A DNA stretch of 64,000 nt from an uncultured Candidatus Saccharibacteria bacterium (lineage in GTDB: Bacteria; Patescibacteriota; Saccharimonadia; Saccharimonadales; Saccharimonadaceae), in NCBI GenBank assembly GCA_938036825.1, contig CALHWD010000021.1:48442-112441 (forward strand). The letters run 5' to 3'. Under the pieces are notes generated by a model. That model was not told where the DNA came from. It saw only the letters and a program-made list of their open reading frames with translations, and did not search any database. Numbering within the stretch: the first letter of the stretch is position 1; each line of letters starts with the position of its first letter. Below, in pieces: positions 41,147-50,149 of this stretch. A program made the position numbers and the translations under genes.

Positions 41147-41914
41147 ATGACAAAAAAATCATGGCTAATCTTTGCAGTGCTCTGTCTTGCAATCTTAGGT
41201 GGGCTCGTGTGGCTGTCACGCCAAGGTGAGTCGATCAATCTGTCGGGCGTTGATCCACTGCAAGAACAAAGCGCCAGTAGCCAAAATGGCGACATCGCCG
41301 ACCATACCCATGGGAGTAAATCACCCAAGGTAACAATCATCGAATATGGAGACTTCCAGTGTCCTGGCTGTTCGCAGGCCTCGCCTGCACTCAAGGCAGT
41401 CACTGAGAAATACAAGGACCACGTGCAACTCATCTTCCGCAACAACCCTCTTTCGTCTATCCACCCCAATGCACTCGCGGCAGCAGCAGCGGTTGAGTCG
41501 GCTAGCTTCCAAGGTAAATATTGGGAGATGCACGATAAGCTCTACGCTGAGCAAAATTCGTGGCAGTCACTCGACGGTACAGAACGCACCAACTACTTCG
41601 CTACCACTGCACAGGGGCTTGGCCTTGATGTCAACCGCTTTAAGACCGACCTCGCTGAGGCCGACCGCTCAGGTGCCCGGATTAAGAAAAAGATCGCCTT
41701 CGATAAATCCCTGGCTGGTGCCCAAAATGCCGCCAGCGCCACACCAGCTATTCTTGTCAATGGCAAGAATGTGACCAATCAATACGTCAAGGACGGCAAG
41801 CTCACCACCTCAGGCAGTTCAGATGCGCGCCAAGTGTGGGCCGATGCCGATGCCTTTGGCAAGCTCGTCATCGAGCCAGCCCTCAAAGAAAAGGGTGTCT
41901 CCTTGCCACAATAA
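41147..41914 (+). CDS. Membrane-anchored DsbA/BdbD-like thiol-disulfide oxidoreductase
   Basis: 255 aa. One N-terminal helix (WLIFAVLCLAILGGLVWLS) anchors a thioredoxin_4-type domain outside the cell. The active site is YGDFQCPGCSQASPALKAVT (CPGC), with the cis-Pro in ASATPAILVNGKNV. It would oxidise or isomerise disulfides of exported proteins, several of which in this window carry paired Cys. AAGGAGG lies 12 nt before the ATG. A four-codon frame (ATG TTT CGT TTA TGA, 41136-41150) ends in an ATGA overlap with the start. A strong terminator follows. Confidence 0.85.
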   Translation: MTKKSWLIFAVLCLAILGGLVWLSRQGESINLSGVDPLQEQSASSQNGDIADHTHGSKSPKVTIIEYGDFQCPGCSQASPALKAVTEKYKDHVQLIFRNNPLSSIHPNALAAAAAVESASFQGKYWEMHDKLYAEQNSWQSLDGTERTNYFATTAQGLGLDVNRFKTDLAEADRSGARIKKKIAFDKSLAGAQNAASATPAILVNGKNVTNQYVKDGKLTTSGSSDARQVWADADAFGKLVIEPALKEKGVSLPQ

Positions 41915-41933
41915 TCCTTACTCCAGTAAGCCG

Positions 41934-41965
41934 AAAACCACCTCATATCAGAGGTGGTTTTATTA
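41934..41965. terminator. Bidirectional terminator with an 11-bp stem
   Basis: AAAACCACCTC / GAGGTGGTTTT, loop ATATCA. Serves the + gene ending at 41914 and the minus gene ending at 41972. Confidence 0.85.
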
Positions 41966-41971
41966 TCAGTA

Positions 41972-42355
41972 TTAGGTATTCTTGGTCGTATCTTGCGTGG
42001 TTTGTTGGGTGGTGCCTTGCTGGGTTTGCGTGGTGGTATTTGCTCCATTTGACGGTGCGCCTGGCTGGTTACCACTGCCCGCCGACTGCCCTGCTTGGCC
42101 TGGTGGCGACATGTTCCCTTGGCTAGTTTGACTACCCATCATACCATGGCCACTAGGGCCACTTTGGCTCGATATGCTGCGGCTATTGACCTGCATACCA
42201 CCAAGAAATCCGAGCGTTGCCGCCACGATCACACCGCCGATCACCGCCGCGATCAAACCAGAGTTGGCCGTGCCTTTGGCCTGAGACTGCATAGACGATG
42301 GGGATGTCGGCGACACACTACGCTTCTCCGTTGCGAAGCCATCTTCTATTTTCAT
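41972..42355 (-). CDS. Single-pass protein with low-complexity Gly/Ser/Gln/Thr tail
   Basis: 127 aa. Residues 33-53 form one helix (GLIAAVIGGVIVAATLGFLG). The rest is low complexity: SGPSGHGMMGSQTSQGNMSP, then Asn/Gly and a Gln/Thr-rich end (TTTQTQQGTTQQ). SD AAGGAG lies 5 nt before the ATG. The tail composition resembles the Gly-rich loop of the glycosyltransferase at 45887. It is likely a flexible surface protein. No family recognised. Confidence 0.7.
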   Translation of the reverse strand: MKIEDGFATEKRSVSPTSPSSMQSQAKGTANSGLIAAVIGGVIVAATLGFLGGMQVNSRSISSQSGPSGHGMMGSQTSQGNMSPPGQAGQSAGSGNQPGAPSNGANTTTQTQQGTTQQTTQDTTKNT

Positions 42356-42572
42356 ACATACTCCTTTCGTTATTATGGTTCGAGTATAGGGAGTAGGCGT
42401 TAAAAGAAGCTTAAAGTGAAATCTTGCAGACCCATCGCATTGCCGCGCGCTTTTCTCGTGCTCAGTTCACACTATTTTTTGCATAAGCTTCGTTCGAGTG
42501 TGCTATCTAATAGGATACAAGAAAAGAACACTGTTCTTGACGCAGTATATTACTTCGTACATAATCAGTGGT

Positions 42573-42848
42573 ATGAGTATGGTGACAACGCGTATAAAAT
42601 TAGATGAAAATATCAAGCGCCAAGCCCAGGAAGTTGCAAAAAGCGCTGGCCTAACGTTGAGCGCGTTAATTAACAGCTATCTCACGCAAATCGTTGCAAC
42701 TCGCCATATTGAGCCGTACACCCCTGAGCTAACGACACCGCAACTCGAAGCACTGCTTACTGAAATTGAGCCATCGTTAGCAGCTAGTAATAACTTGAGT
42801 AAGCCGTTTGACTCTGCCGAAGAATTTTTAGCTGATCTCAAAAAGTAA
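42573..42848 (+). CDS. RelB/DinJ-like antitoxin (ribbon-helix-helix), no toxin seen
   Basis: 91 aa. MVTTRIKLDENIKRQAQEVA, then KSAGLTLSALINSYLTQIVA, is the RelB/DinJ ribbon-helix-helix with the usual T-x-R-I-D/K-x-x-x-K pattern. The C-terminal part (LTEIEPSLAASNNLSKPFDS) would bind a YafQ/RelE toxin. No toxin gene follows; 97 bp later the convergent kinase gene ends. CATAAT lies 7 nt before the ATG. It may be a remnant of a toxin-antitoxin pair or a stand-alone regulator. Confidence 0.8.
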   Translation: MSMVTTRIKLDENIKRQAQEVAKSAGLTLSALINSYLTQIVATRHIEPYTPELTTPQLEALLTEIEPSLAASNNLSKPFDSAEEFLADLKK

Positions 42849-42945
42849 TACAACCCATATACCCTTACTACCAGCTAATCCAAGCCCAGTTTGAGACGCG
42901 CCTTTGCTTATTTATCAAGCATCCGCTCTTTATTTCTACAGAACG

Positions 42946-43962
42946 TTATCTACTAGTACTCTGCCTGCCAGCAAGGCGCAAGCTCACCGTAAAGGTCGTG
43001 CCACTACCAGGCGTACTGTCGACAGTAATTTTGCCGCCATGTTCGGTGATGATCTGCTGGGCAATCGCAAGCCCAAGGCCATAGCCCTGGCCTAGGCCAC
43101 CAGTGCGAGCTTGGTCGGCTTGGTAGAAGCGCTGAAATATCTGACGCTGCGTGGCGGTATCCATCCCGATGCCTTGGTCGATGATCTGCACCCTAGCCCA
43201 GCGATTGGTACTCTCAGCGGTGATGGTGATGGTGGTATGCTCCGGGCTGTACTTGATGGCATTGTCGAGCAAAATGGTAAGGAGCTGAACGAGACGCTGC
43301 TGATGAGCCCGCACCATCAAAGGTGGCGTGGTATCGTCAATGGCAATCGACTTCGCTTGGGCAGGTGCCACCACTAAATTCATCGCTTCACTCACCACAG
43401 TTTGTAAAGCAACTGGCTGCAGCTGCACCACCGAGCGGTCGTGCCGAAGCAAGCCAAGCATTGTATTGGCTAGCGTTTGCAGCCGCGTCGCATCGGTCAC
43501 ATTCGCTTCTATGACGGCGCGAGCCTCAGCGAGGGTAAGCTTGGGGTTGCGCAGCGCTACTTCGTTCGCAGTGCGCAGCGCGGTCAGCGGCGTGCGCAGC
43601 TCATGACTGGCATCACTAACGAACTGCGTCTGGGCGTGTATGTTGGCGCGGATCGGCCGCAGGGTGTGCTCCGCGAGAAGATAGCTCACTACACTGCCAA
43701 TCGCTAACGCCGCGAGATTCACGAGCACCAGCTGAGCGATCAGCTCTTGCCGCGCCTCAGCCGCTCGCCGCTCAAGGAAGCGATTGACAGCATGGTCAGT
43801 AAAATGAAATTCTTGCTCCCTGCCAGCCTCACTCGGCGGGCGCTGCCGCTCCAATTGCGCAGCCGACGTCTGATAAAACACTAGGCTAAACCCGAGGCTC
43901 ATTACCATGATAATCGCAAGGTAGGTACCAGCCAGCCGGAGTGTTGTAGTGCGAAAGCTCAT
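42946..43962 (-). CDS. Sensor histidine kinase
   Basis: 338 aa. A first helix (LAGTYLAIIMVMSLGFSLVF), an exterior loop of about 60 residues, a second helix (LIAQLVLVNLAALAIGSVVS) and then an H-box FVSDASHELRTPLTALRTAN, N-box LLTILLDNAIKYSPEH and G boxes IIDQGIGM and GYGLGLAIAQQ. It phosphorylates the response regulator encoded just upstream. I start at ATG 43962, 10 bp after the regulator stop, with GAGG 8 nt upstream. Confidence 0.92.
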   Translation of the reverse strand: MSFRTTTLRLAGTYLAIIMVMSLGFSLVFYQTSAAQLERQRPPSEAGREQEFHFTDHAVNRFLERRAAEARQELIAQLVLVNLAALAIGSVVSYLLAEHTLRPIRANIHAQTQFVSDASHELRTPLTALRTANEVALRNPKLTLAEARAVIEANVTDATRLQTLANTMLGLLRHDRSVVQLQPVALQTVVSEAMNLVVAPAQAKSIAIDDTTPPLMVRAHQQRLVQLLTILLDNAIKYSPEHTTITITAESTNRWARVQIIDQGIGMDTATQRQIFQRFYQADQARTGGLGQGYGLGLAIAQQIITEHGGKITVDSTPGSGTTFTVSLRLAGRQSTSR

Positions 43963-43972
43963 TGGCGCTGCC

Positions 43973-44656
43973 TCATGCTGAGTCGTCCTTGATGATGTAG
44001 CCAAAGCCCCGCACTGTCTCGATGATTGGGCGGCTATCTGGGAATGGCTTCTCGAGCTTACCCCGGAGGTAGTTGATGAAAACCTCGACGTTATTTGGCA
44101 AGATATCAGCATCGAAGTCCCAAACGTGAGTCATGATGTTATTCTTGCTGAGGATTTGATTCTTGTTGCGCAGGAGGTGCTCGAAGATGGCAAATTCTTT
44201 GGCCGAGAGCGCGATGGGCTGGCCAGCTCGCGTCACGGTCTGCTTGACCGTATCGAGCTCAATATCAGCCACGCACAATACGGTCCCGAGCGCCTCTTGA
44301 GGACGTCGCAGCAGAGCACGCACACGAGCTGCTAATACATCAAAGGAGAAGGGTTTGGGCAAATAGTCGTCTGCGCCGTGATCGAGCCCCGCCACAATAT
44401 CCTGTGTCTGGTCCTTAGCGGTGAGCATCAGCACTGGTGTGTGGTTGCCCGTGCTGCGAAGCTTCTGCACTACTTCGAAGCCATTCATCACTGGCATCAT
44501 TACATCAAGAATAATCGCATCATACTCATCGGCCCATGCAGCATTGTAACCATCCTCACCATCAAAGGCGACATCGACGGCGTAGCCTTCTTGCTCTAAC
44601 CCCTGTTTTATCGACTCGGCAATGCGCCGCTCATCATCAACGACTAATAGTTTCAT
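43973..44656 (-). CDS. OmpR/PhoB-family response regulator
   Basis: 227 aa. The receiver domain has LLVVDDERRIAESIKQGLEQ, phospho-Asp in YDAIILDVMMPVMNG, and LTAKDQ. The winged-helix output follows (LSAKEFAIFEHLLRNKNQIL, then VEVFINYLRGKLEKPF, VRGFGYII). It is the partner of the kinase at 42946. TATAAT lies 6 nt before the ATG. The overlapping AAGGAT could serve as a weak SD only if transcription began further upstream. Confidence 0.94.
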   Translation of the reverse strand: MKLLVVDDERRIAESIKQGLEQEGYAVDVAFDGEDGYNAAWADEYDAIILDVMMPVMNGFEVVQKLRSTGNHTPVLMLTAKDQTQDIVAGLDHGADDYLPKPFSFDVLAARVRALLRRPQEALGTVLCVADIELDTVKQTVTRAGQPIALSAKEFAIFEHLLRNKNQILSKNNIMTHVWDFDADILPNNVEVFINYLRGKLEKPFPDSRPIIETVRGFGYIIKDDSA

Positions 44657-44662
44657 ATCCTT

Positions 44663-44668
44663 ATTATA
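44663..44668 (-). promoter_or_regulatory. Predicted -10 box (TATAAT) of the two-component operon
   Basis: TATAAT on the minus strand, 6 nt from the ATG at 44656. Confidence 0.6.
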
Positions 44669-44860
44669 CCGTGTTATTCGTCATTATAAATCTTTATTGC
44701 ACTGCCCTAAATTTCTCTTTTCAGATACCCGATGGCGTGCTAAAATGAATATTTCCCAAGAATGTTCAAGTTTATCATTACATGTTGCATAAGCTGTGTC
44801 AGTCACATTATCTCACTTTTTTAGCGTCATAGTGGCGATGCTTATCCTTCGTATTGCGAG

Positions 44861-45118
44861 CTAGTACCCCAGTGCTGCTTCGGGCCATAGGCGGCGCATC
44901 ATCTGTTGGCCGCGGCGGCTGACGGTGATCCACCAATCACCAGTCGTCATCTTGACCGTAATAAGCCCTTTGTTCTTGAGGTGAGTGAGTTGTGCCATTA
45001 GCTTTGGGCGGCTCATGCGCAGGCTCTGCTCTAGGCCAATCACATCATCTTCGCCATGCTCGTTGATCTGCTGCAAAACAAGCGCTTCGTCTGTGGTGAG
45101 AGTTGGTTGCTGTGCCAT
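44861..45118 (-). CDS. Small winged-helix protein
   Basis: 85 aa: LTTDEALVLQQINEHGEDDV, LRMSRPKLMAQLTHLKNKGL and ITVKMTTGDWWITVSRRGQQ together form a helix-turn-helix plus wing, like the DNA-binding part of MarR/PadR regulators without their dimer arms. I start at ATG 45118 because AAGGAG lies 9 nt upstream; the frame to 45214 has no SD. It may regulate its own or a distant gene. No operator was recognised upstream. Confidence 0.72.
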   Translation of the reverse strand: MAQQPTLTTDEALVLQQINEHGEDDVIGLEQSLRMSRPKLMAQLTHLKNKGLITVKMTTGDWWITVSRRGQQMMRRLWPEAALGY

Positions 45119-45294
45119 TGTCGTGTACTCCTTGTTTATGGTTGTATCTGTAGTATGCACGACGCGGCTTAGGGCAGTCTTAAAAATTCGATTTTTTACT
45201 TCATTACGCTGCACCTAGAGAATTAGAGGTGAAACATCACAATATATTATAGCTTGCATACTGTGTTTTCTACCCCTGTTCATTCCTCTTATGC

Positions 45295-45300
45295 TATACT
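45295..45300 (+). promoter_or_regulatory. Predicted -10 box (extended TGCTATACT) of the 45307 gene
   Basis: TGCTATACT, 6 nt before the ATG at 45307; no SD. Confidence 0.6.
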
Positions 45301-45306
45301 AATCAT

Positions 45307-45807
45307 ATGAATCCGCTTGCGATGATTGCCTACCAAACCAAAGACTATCCACGCCTGCCCGATGGAAGGATCGACTACACTGGCCAACCTATCTGCTTTG
45401 TCTTCAACTGCGTGGTATGCTACGGTGATGAGATTTTACTAGCGCGGCGTAGCCAGCAAGAGGTTGAGCAACCGCGTATGCTCAATGGCGTCTCTGGCTT
45501 CATCGACCGGACCGATACGAGCATTACGGTACTGGCCGGGCAAGAACTGGCCGAGGAACTAGGCATTGACCCGCGAGATACGACTATCATGGTGGCGCAG
45601 CAACCCCTGATGCAGATTGACGCAGCGCATAGCCGCCAGTGGTATGTGTATCCGGTGCTCGTTGAATGTGCGCAGCGCATAACGCCTCGGCTTAATGCCG
45701 AAAATAGCGCAGCAGCGTGGTATCCACTCACCGCGATCGATGCTCTGCCGCTGTTACCGTTTTATCATGAAACACTTCGCGCCGGCCTGGCAATGCGCCA
45801 TAAGTAG
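45307..45807 (+). CDS. Nudix hydrolase
   Basis: 166 aa. The box reads GFIDRTDTSITVLAGQELAE followed by ELGI: the Arg-Glu is Gln-Glu and the first Glu is Asp, so it is slightly degenerate. NCVVCYGDEILLARRSQQEV before it is the usual strand with a basic loop. A probable nucleotide-derivative pyrophosphatase with unknown substrate. TATACT lies 6 nt before the ATG. A hairpin shared with the convergent glycosyltransferase follows. Confidence 0.82.
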   Translation: MNPLAMIAYQTKDYPRLPDGRIDYTGQPICFVFNCVVCYGDEILLARRSQQEVEQPRMLNGVSGFIDRTDTSITVLAGQELAEELGIDPRDTTIMVAQQPLMQIDAAHSRQWYVYPVLVECAQRITPRLNAENSAAAWYPLTAIDALPLLPFYHETLRAGLAMRHK

Positions 45808-45832
45808 GCTTTGCGTTAGTTGAGATAACAGA

Positions 45833-45865
45833 AATAATAAAGAGCCAGACCCAAAGGCTGGCTCT
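45833..45865 (-). terminator. Terminator of the glycosyltransferase gene (may work both ways)
   Basis: Stem AGAGCCAG / CTGGCTCT; on the minus strand it is followed by TTATTATT. Confidence 0.75.
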
Positions 45866-45886
45866 CTATCTCTGTTACGATATGGT

Positions 45887-48697
45887 CTAAACTGCCTGCG
45901 AGAGATCGTACACGGTATATTGCGTGCCACCGTAGTCAACCTTGGTGCCAGCACTCGCCGCCCAGGTAGCGATAGCAGAGTTGCCGCCCGGCCCACCATG
46001 ATGATGGGTGGTTTGCGTTTGGGCTGATGAGGATTTTGCAGTCGATGTAGCCGACGAATTCGTTCTTGCCTGCGTCGATTGCTGCCCGCCATGCCCACCT
46101 GGCCCATGCTGACTCACCACATAGTAGCGCACACTGCCCTGACGTACCAGCTGCTTGAACTGCTCGAGCGTGAGCGTACTGTCGCTGCCGTTAAAGCCAC
46201 CGACTGCCATCACCGCCTTGCCTGTGGAGAGCTGGATTGGTGCCGATTCATTGGCGCTGTTGACTGCCGCAAGCCATGTTGCATTCTGCTGGTGTGACAC
46301 AAGGTACGAGACAAGAGCGGCTTCTGCCTGGGCTGATTCGTTATTCGTGCCGCTCATTGCCGTCGCACCCGGACCCGCTGTAGGAATGCTTCCACTATGC
46401 GCTGTCGCTATTGTGCTCAAGCTAAAGGCTACTGGTGCAGCCATACCAGCCAGCACAGCCATAGCAAGAGCCGTCCGCACATACCACCGAGGGAGTGTTA
46501 CTAGTGGCACAAGCGTCATCACAGCCGCTACTCCACCAGTGATAATGACAAGCCAGGTAAGCCACGGCCAGGTATTGCTATAGCCAAGCATAATGACACC
46601 AATGATCGTCGTGAGCAGTATTGTCAGTGGCACAAGCCAGGCTAGCTTCGTGCGCCGCGTGTAAGCTTGCCACAGATACGGCGCGCCAATCCCTACCAGG
46701 GCAGCAACACTCGGTGCCATCGCCACGACGTAGTATGGATGAATCGTCCCACTCGTCATACTAAAGATAATGACATGAATGAGCAGCCAGCCCAGCCACA
46801 GCAGTACACCAACACGCTCTTTGTTGTGCCGTGGTACGCGGCGTAGCAGCCACAGCACGAGCCCACCACCGATCACGGCTACCACAAGCAACCAGGCAAT
46901 ATTAGGGCCGAAACTTTCGTTGAAGATACGCAGCACCCCTGTCTCGCCGCCAAAACCAACACCTCCTGGGCCACCACCATGGCCACCCATACCACCACCG
47001 GCTGGTGGCGTCATGGATGCTGCCTGCGCCGCAGTATGGCCAGCTGGCTGCGCGGCAGATTGGGTTGTGGTTGCTGCCGCTTGGCCCATCTGCGCTGCCC
47101 CACCACCTAGCGTTTTGCCAGGGCCACCACCACTACCCAGTAAGCGCCCAAAGCCATTGTAGCCAAAGATCAAACTCCAAATGTTATTGTCATTGGTACT
47201 GCCCACCCACGGGCGATGAGCCGCCGGAGTAAGCCACACAAGCACGCTCCACCAGAAGGTCGAGACAGCCGTTACCACGCCAGCCACGCCAAGATGCCAG
47301 AGGCGCGTCACGAGCTTTGGCCGAGCACATATTAGATAGAGCAGTGCCATCACTGGTAGCACCAGTAACCCCTGCAGCATCTTTGTATTAAAGGCCAGGC
47401 CCGTAAAGAGCCCTGCAAGGCTCAGCCACAGCACTGGCTTCTTATTCTCAAAGGCGCGGAGGAAGGTATAGGCACTGGCTGTCAAGAAGAGCGTCAAGAA
47501 ACTATCGGGGTTATTAAAGCGAAACATCAAGGCAGCTGCTGGCGTTAGCGCCATCACCGCACCAGCGATGAGCCCTGCCTTGGCACCATACCACCGCTTG
47601 ACCGCTGCATAGACAAGCATAACTGTCGCGACTCCGGCAAGCGCGTGCGGCATGAGCATACTCCACGACGAGAAGCCAAAGAGCCGACCACTAAGCCCCA
47701 TGATCATCATACTGATAGGCGGCTTATCGACACTAACGAAGTTCGCTGCATCAAGGCTGCCAAACAGCCAGGCCGTCCAGTCGGTACTCGCTGCTTGAGC
47801 AGCGGCAGCATAATAGCTATTGGCCATGCCATTGATGGTTAAGTTCCAGAGGTAGAGCACACTCGTTAGTAGCAAAAGTCCAGCCACAGCTGCTAGCTCG
47901 CCAAAGCCCGCCTTGCCATATTCGCGCCGCACCCGCGAGAGGCCCTTGAGATCATCTGTTGCGGTCTTGATGATATGAACACGCGAGTCGGTGTCTTCGA
48001 CCCACTCAACTGGCTCCTCGTGGATGGTGTAGCCAGCGTACTCTGCCTTGACGAGCAGCTCGGTATCAAAAAACCAGCCAGTATCCTTGATGCGAGGCAG
48101 AATCTTGCGTGCCGCATCACGCCGGATCGCCTTGAAGCCGCACTGAGCATCAACAAATTTTGTCTTCATCGTCCGGCGAATAATCCAGTTGTAACAGCGC
48201 GAGATAGTGTCACGCTTGAAGCCGCGAGTTGTACGCGACTGCTTCAACAGGCGCGAGCCCGTCGCCACAGCTGCCTCACCCATAATCAGCGGGGTGATCA
48301 TTGGGACGAAGCTGTCTAAATTGGTAGAGAGGTCGATATCCATATAGGCCAGAATATCAGCCGAGCTCTGTAACCAAGCTTGCTTGAGAGCCCGGCCGCG
48401 GCCTTTCTCGCTAAGCTGGATGAGCCGCACCTCGGGGTAACGTACCGCCAATTGGCGCGCCGCTTCTGCTGTGCCGTCCGTGCTACCATTGTCGGCAATA
48501 ATGATGCGCCAGCGATGCGGCACATGCTGTGATAAATACGCGTGCAACGTGCTCACCGAGCGCGCAATGACATGCGCCTCATTAAGCACCGGCAGCACAA
48601 TATCGATACTAAGCGTCCGCGGATTAAGCGCACGCAGCACCGGCGCAGCAGGCGTCTCTACCACTGCGGCTGATTGGGTCATGGTTGCTGTTTTCAT
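45887..48697 (-). CDS. GT2-GT39 fusion: polyprenyl-P-sugar synthase joined to membrane glycosyltransferase
   Basis: 936 aa. Residues 30-265 are a GT-A fold GT2 enzyme (IDIVLPVLNEAHVIARSVST, IADNGSTDGTAEAARQLA, YMDIDLSTNLD, TKFVDAQCGFKAIRR), like dolichol-phosphate mannose or undecaprenyl-phosphate sugar synthases. Residues 270-650 are a GT39/PMT-type multi-pass region (DKPPISMMIMG, FRFNNPDSFLTL), with Asp-Glu-type loops reduced. It contains a Gly/Ala/Pro-rich extracellular loop (MTPPAGGGMGGHGGGPGG). More helices and an outer domain follow, ending YTVYDLSQAV. The two halves would make and then use a lipid-linked sugar. CACAAT lies 7 nt before the ATG. Confidence 0.88.
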   Translation of the reverse strand: MKTATMTQSAAVVETPAAPVLRALNPRTLSIDIVLPVLNEAHVIARSVSTLHAYLSQHVPHRWRIIIADNGSTDGTAEAARQLAVRYPEVRLIQLSEKGRGRALKQAWLQSSADILAYMDIDLSTNLDSFVPMITPLIMGEAAVATGSRLLKQSRTTRGFKRDTISRCYNWIIRRTMKTKFVDAQCGFKAIRRDAARKILPRIKDTGWFFDTELLVKAEYAGYTIHEEPVEWVEDTDSRVHIIKTATDDLKGLSRVRREYGKAGFGELAAVAGLLLLTSVLYLWNLTINGMANSYYAAAAQAASTDWTAWLFGSLDAANFVSVDKPPISMMIMGLSGRLFGFSSWSMLMPHALAGVATVMLVYAAVKRWYGAKAGLIAGAVMALTPAAALMFRFNNPDSFLTLFLTASAYTFLRAFENKKPVLWLSLAGLFTGLAFNTKMLQGLLVLPVMALLYLICARPKLVTRLWHLGVAGVVTAVSTFWWSVLVWLTPAAHRPWVGSTNDNNIWSLIFGYNGFGRLLGSGGGPGKTLGGGAAQMGQAAATTTQSAAQPAGHTAAQAASMTPPAGGGMGGHGGGPGGVGFGGETGVLRIFNESFGPNIAWLLVVAVIGGGLVLWLLRRVPRHNKERVGVLLWLGWLLIHVIIFSMTSGTIHPYYVVAMAPSVAALVGIGAPYLWQAYTRRTKLAWLVPLTILLTTIIGVIMLGYSNTWPWLTWLVIITGGVAAVMTLVPLVTLPRWYVRTALAMAVLAGMAAPVAFSLSTIATAHSGSIPTAGPGATAMSGTNNESAQAEAALVSYLVSHQQNATWLAAVNSANESAPIQLSTGKAVMAVGGFNGSDSTLTLEQFKQLVRQGSVRYYVVSQHGPGGHGGQQSTQARTNSSATSTAKSSSAQTQTTHHHGGPGGNSAIATWAASAGTKVDYGGTQYTVYDLSQAV

Positions 48698-48837
48698 GTG
48701 TGGTATTGTGCAGGAGAGAGATGAAAGCTAGCTTAAAGAGACTCCTGCAGAAGTGACGTGCGCGTATCAGCCCATTTATTATTTCTCGCTGTCTTATTCT
48801 TCCTCTAGGAAGTTATAAAAGCTAGTATGCTACCTAA

Positions 48838-49255
48838 CTAATATTGAGAAAGTAGCCCAAACCATCTAGCCTACCACCGAGTGAATGACTAGTGAAGCTC
48901 TTGGTGCCTACATGAACCACCGCCAATTTTCTTGATCGTCTTGGTGTAGAAGGTGTAGGCGTCGTGGAATTGGTTCAGCCCATCCTATACAAAAACATTT
49001 CCGCCCGATGCAATCGCAAGATCCGACTCAATATCTTTCATCGCTTCCCAGATATTTTTATCAATATCCGTTCCGTGGTAAGCAAAGACTGAGGTGCCAG
49101 GATGCGAGGGAGGAGAGAGGTTTGAGTTCAAGAGCTGAGAAATTCACCCCGATCTTATCTAATTTTATCTCACCCAACCTGTTAACAGTCTGGGTTGGTA
49201 GCGTTTTATAGGTAAGTGCACTTAGTGCAAGATATTGCTCTATTGTTATGTTCAT
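48838..49255 (-). pseudogene. Decayed lipase-like gene (class 3 lipase / DUF2974 type)
   Basis: MNITIEQYLALSALTYKTLP opens in good frame. After a frameshift near 49100, GTSVFAYHGTDIDKNIWEAM plus KDIESDLAIASGGNVF follow, with an in-frame stop. A further shift leads to TSHSLGGRLDGLGYF, the nucleophile elbow (xHSLGG). These blocks in this order match Mbeg1/DUF2974 and class 3 lipases. At least two frameshifts and one stop mean it is not functional. It lies 2 bp after the 49258 gene in the same direction. Confidence 0.65.
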
Positions 49256-49257
49256 AT

Positions 49258-50019
49258 TTATAGACTCTCCTTTTCTTGAAACATTGTGATTAATGTTTCT
49301 TGTGGTGTGGACTTTAATGCCATGATTGTTATATCCAAATCAAACTTCTTACCTCCAGCTGTTTGCGCTTGGTAGCGAATAGTAGTATCAACGGTATCTG
49401 GCAGATCCTTTGCAAGCTCTTTAAGATTATCGACGATGCGCATTTTTTCTTGATATTCCCGTGTTTGGTACGTTTTTTGAATTGTGATATCATATGGAAT
49501 TTGCTGCTTATATTGTGCTGCCGCTTGTGTAAAATGTGGTATTACACCGTCAACTTGTATATCTTTCGTTTGTAGCGTCATAGACGATTGGATGGTTACA
49601 CTATACGCTACATCTTTGCTAAAGATACGCTGAATAATAGGTTTGAGTCGATCAGTCTCTTCTTTTGACCATACAGCACCAGCATAGCCATCATGCTTTC
49701 CTGAGGATGAAAGCATAACAATGAAGCGGATGTCTGTGTGATTCTTCGGGTAGGCTGTTGCTTCAAACCACCCTTCTACACCAAGCCCACTTCCATTCTT
49801 TTCTGGTCGTTCGACGATAAATTCTTCACCATATTTACTATGTAGATATGTTTTCATTGCTGCTTGAGCTTGGCTAGCTTCAGCGCATAATTTGAGATAG
49901 AATCCACCAACGAGGAGAAGCATAATGGTTGTTGGAATAATGATGACATAGAGGATGCCACGGAAGATGATAGTGCGAAGGCTTAGTGTGCCGTTGTCAC
50001 TTAGTTTCTTTTTGCGCAT
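49258..50019 (-). CDS. Membrane-anchored exported protein, unknown
   Basis: 253 aa from ATG 50019, with GAGGG 8 nt upstream. One helix (IIFRGILYVIIIPTTIMLLL...) is followed by an exterior domain with AMKTYLHSKYGEEFIVERPE and GWFEATAYPKNHTDIRFIVM. This pattern (a helix, then KY-G-x-x-F-V-V-E and a YPK strand) is common in exported Firmicutes proteins of unknown role, from memory only. It lies downstream of the type IV secretion operon with a 130-bp gap, and may belong to it. Confidence 0.65.
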   Translation of the reverse strand: MRKKKLSDNGTLSLRTIIFRGILYVIIIPTTIMLLLVGGFYLKLCAEASQAQAAMKTYLHSKYGEEFIVERPEKNGSGLGVEGWFEATAYPKNHTDIRFIVMLSSSGKHDGYAGAVWSKEETDRLKPIIQRIFSKDVAYSVTIQSSMTLQTKDIQVDGVIPHFTQAAAQYKQQIPYDITIQKTYQTREYQEKMRIVDNLKELAKDLPDTVDTTIRYQAQTAGGKKFDLDITIMALKSTPQETLITMFQEKESL

Positions 50020-50149
50020 ATTTTCTACCCTCACCCCCCTACTTTCTACTCAGTGACTATTCTAGCACGAATATAGAACTTCTGATTTTCTCTTTTATAC
50101 GCTATATCTGTCTAGATACCACATCGATAAACAGTCTCCATCCTACTCC

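Noticed and set aside
46779..47162. Pro-rich + frame inside the glycosyltransferase gene
   Set aside because: It mirrors the Gly-rich loop of the real gene on the opposite strand.
50034..50039. A third G6 run, followed by TGA, before the 49258 gene
   Set aside because: No open frame leads into it, so it is not a frameshift site like the other two.
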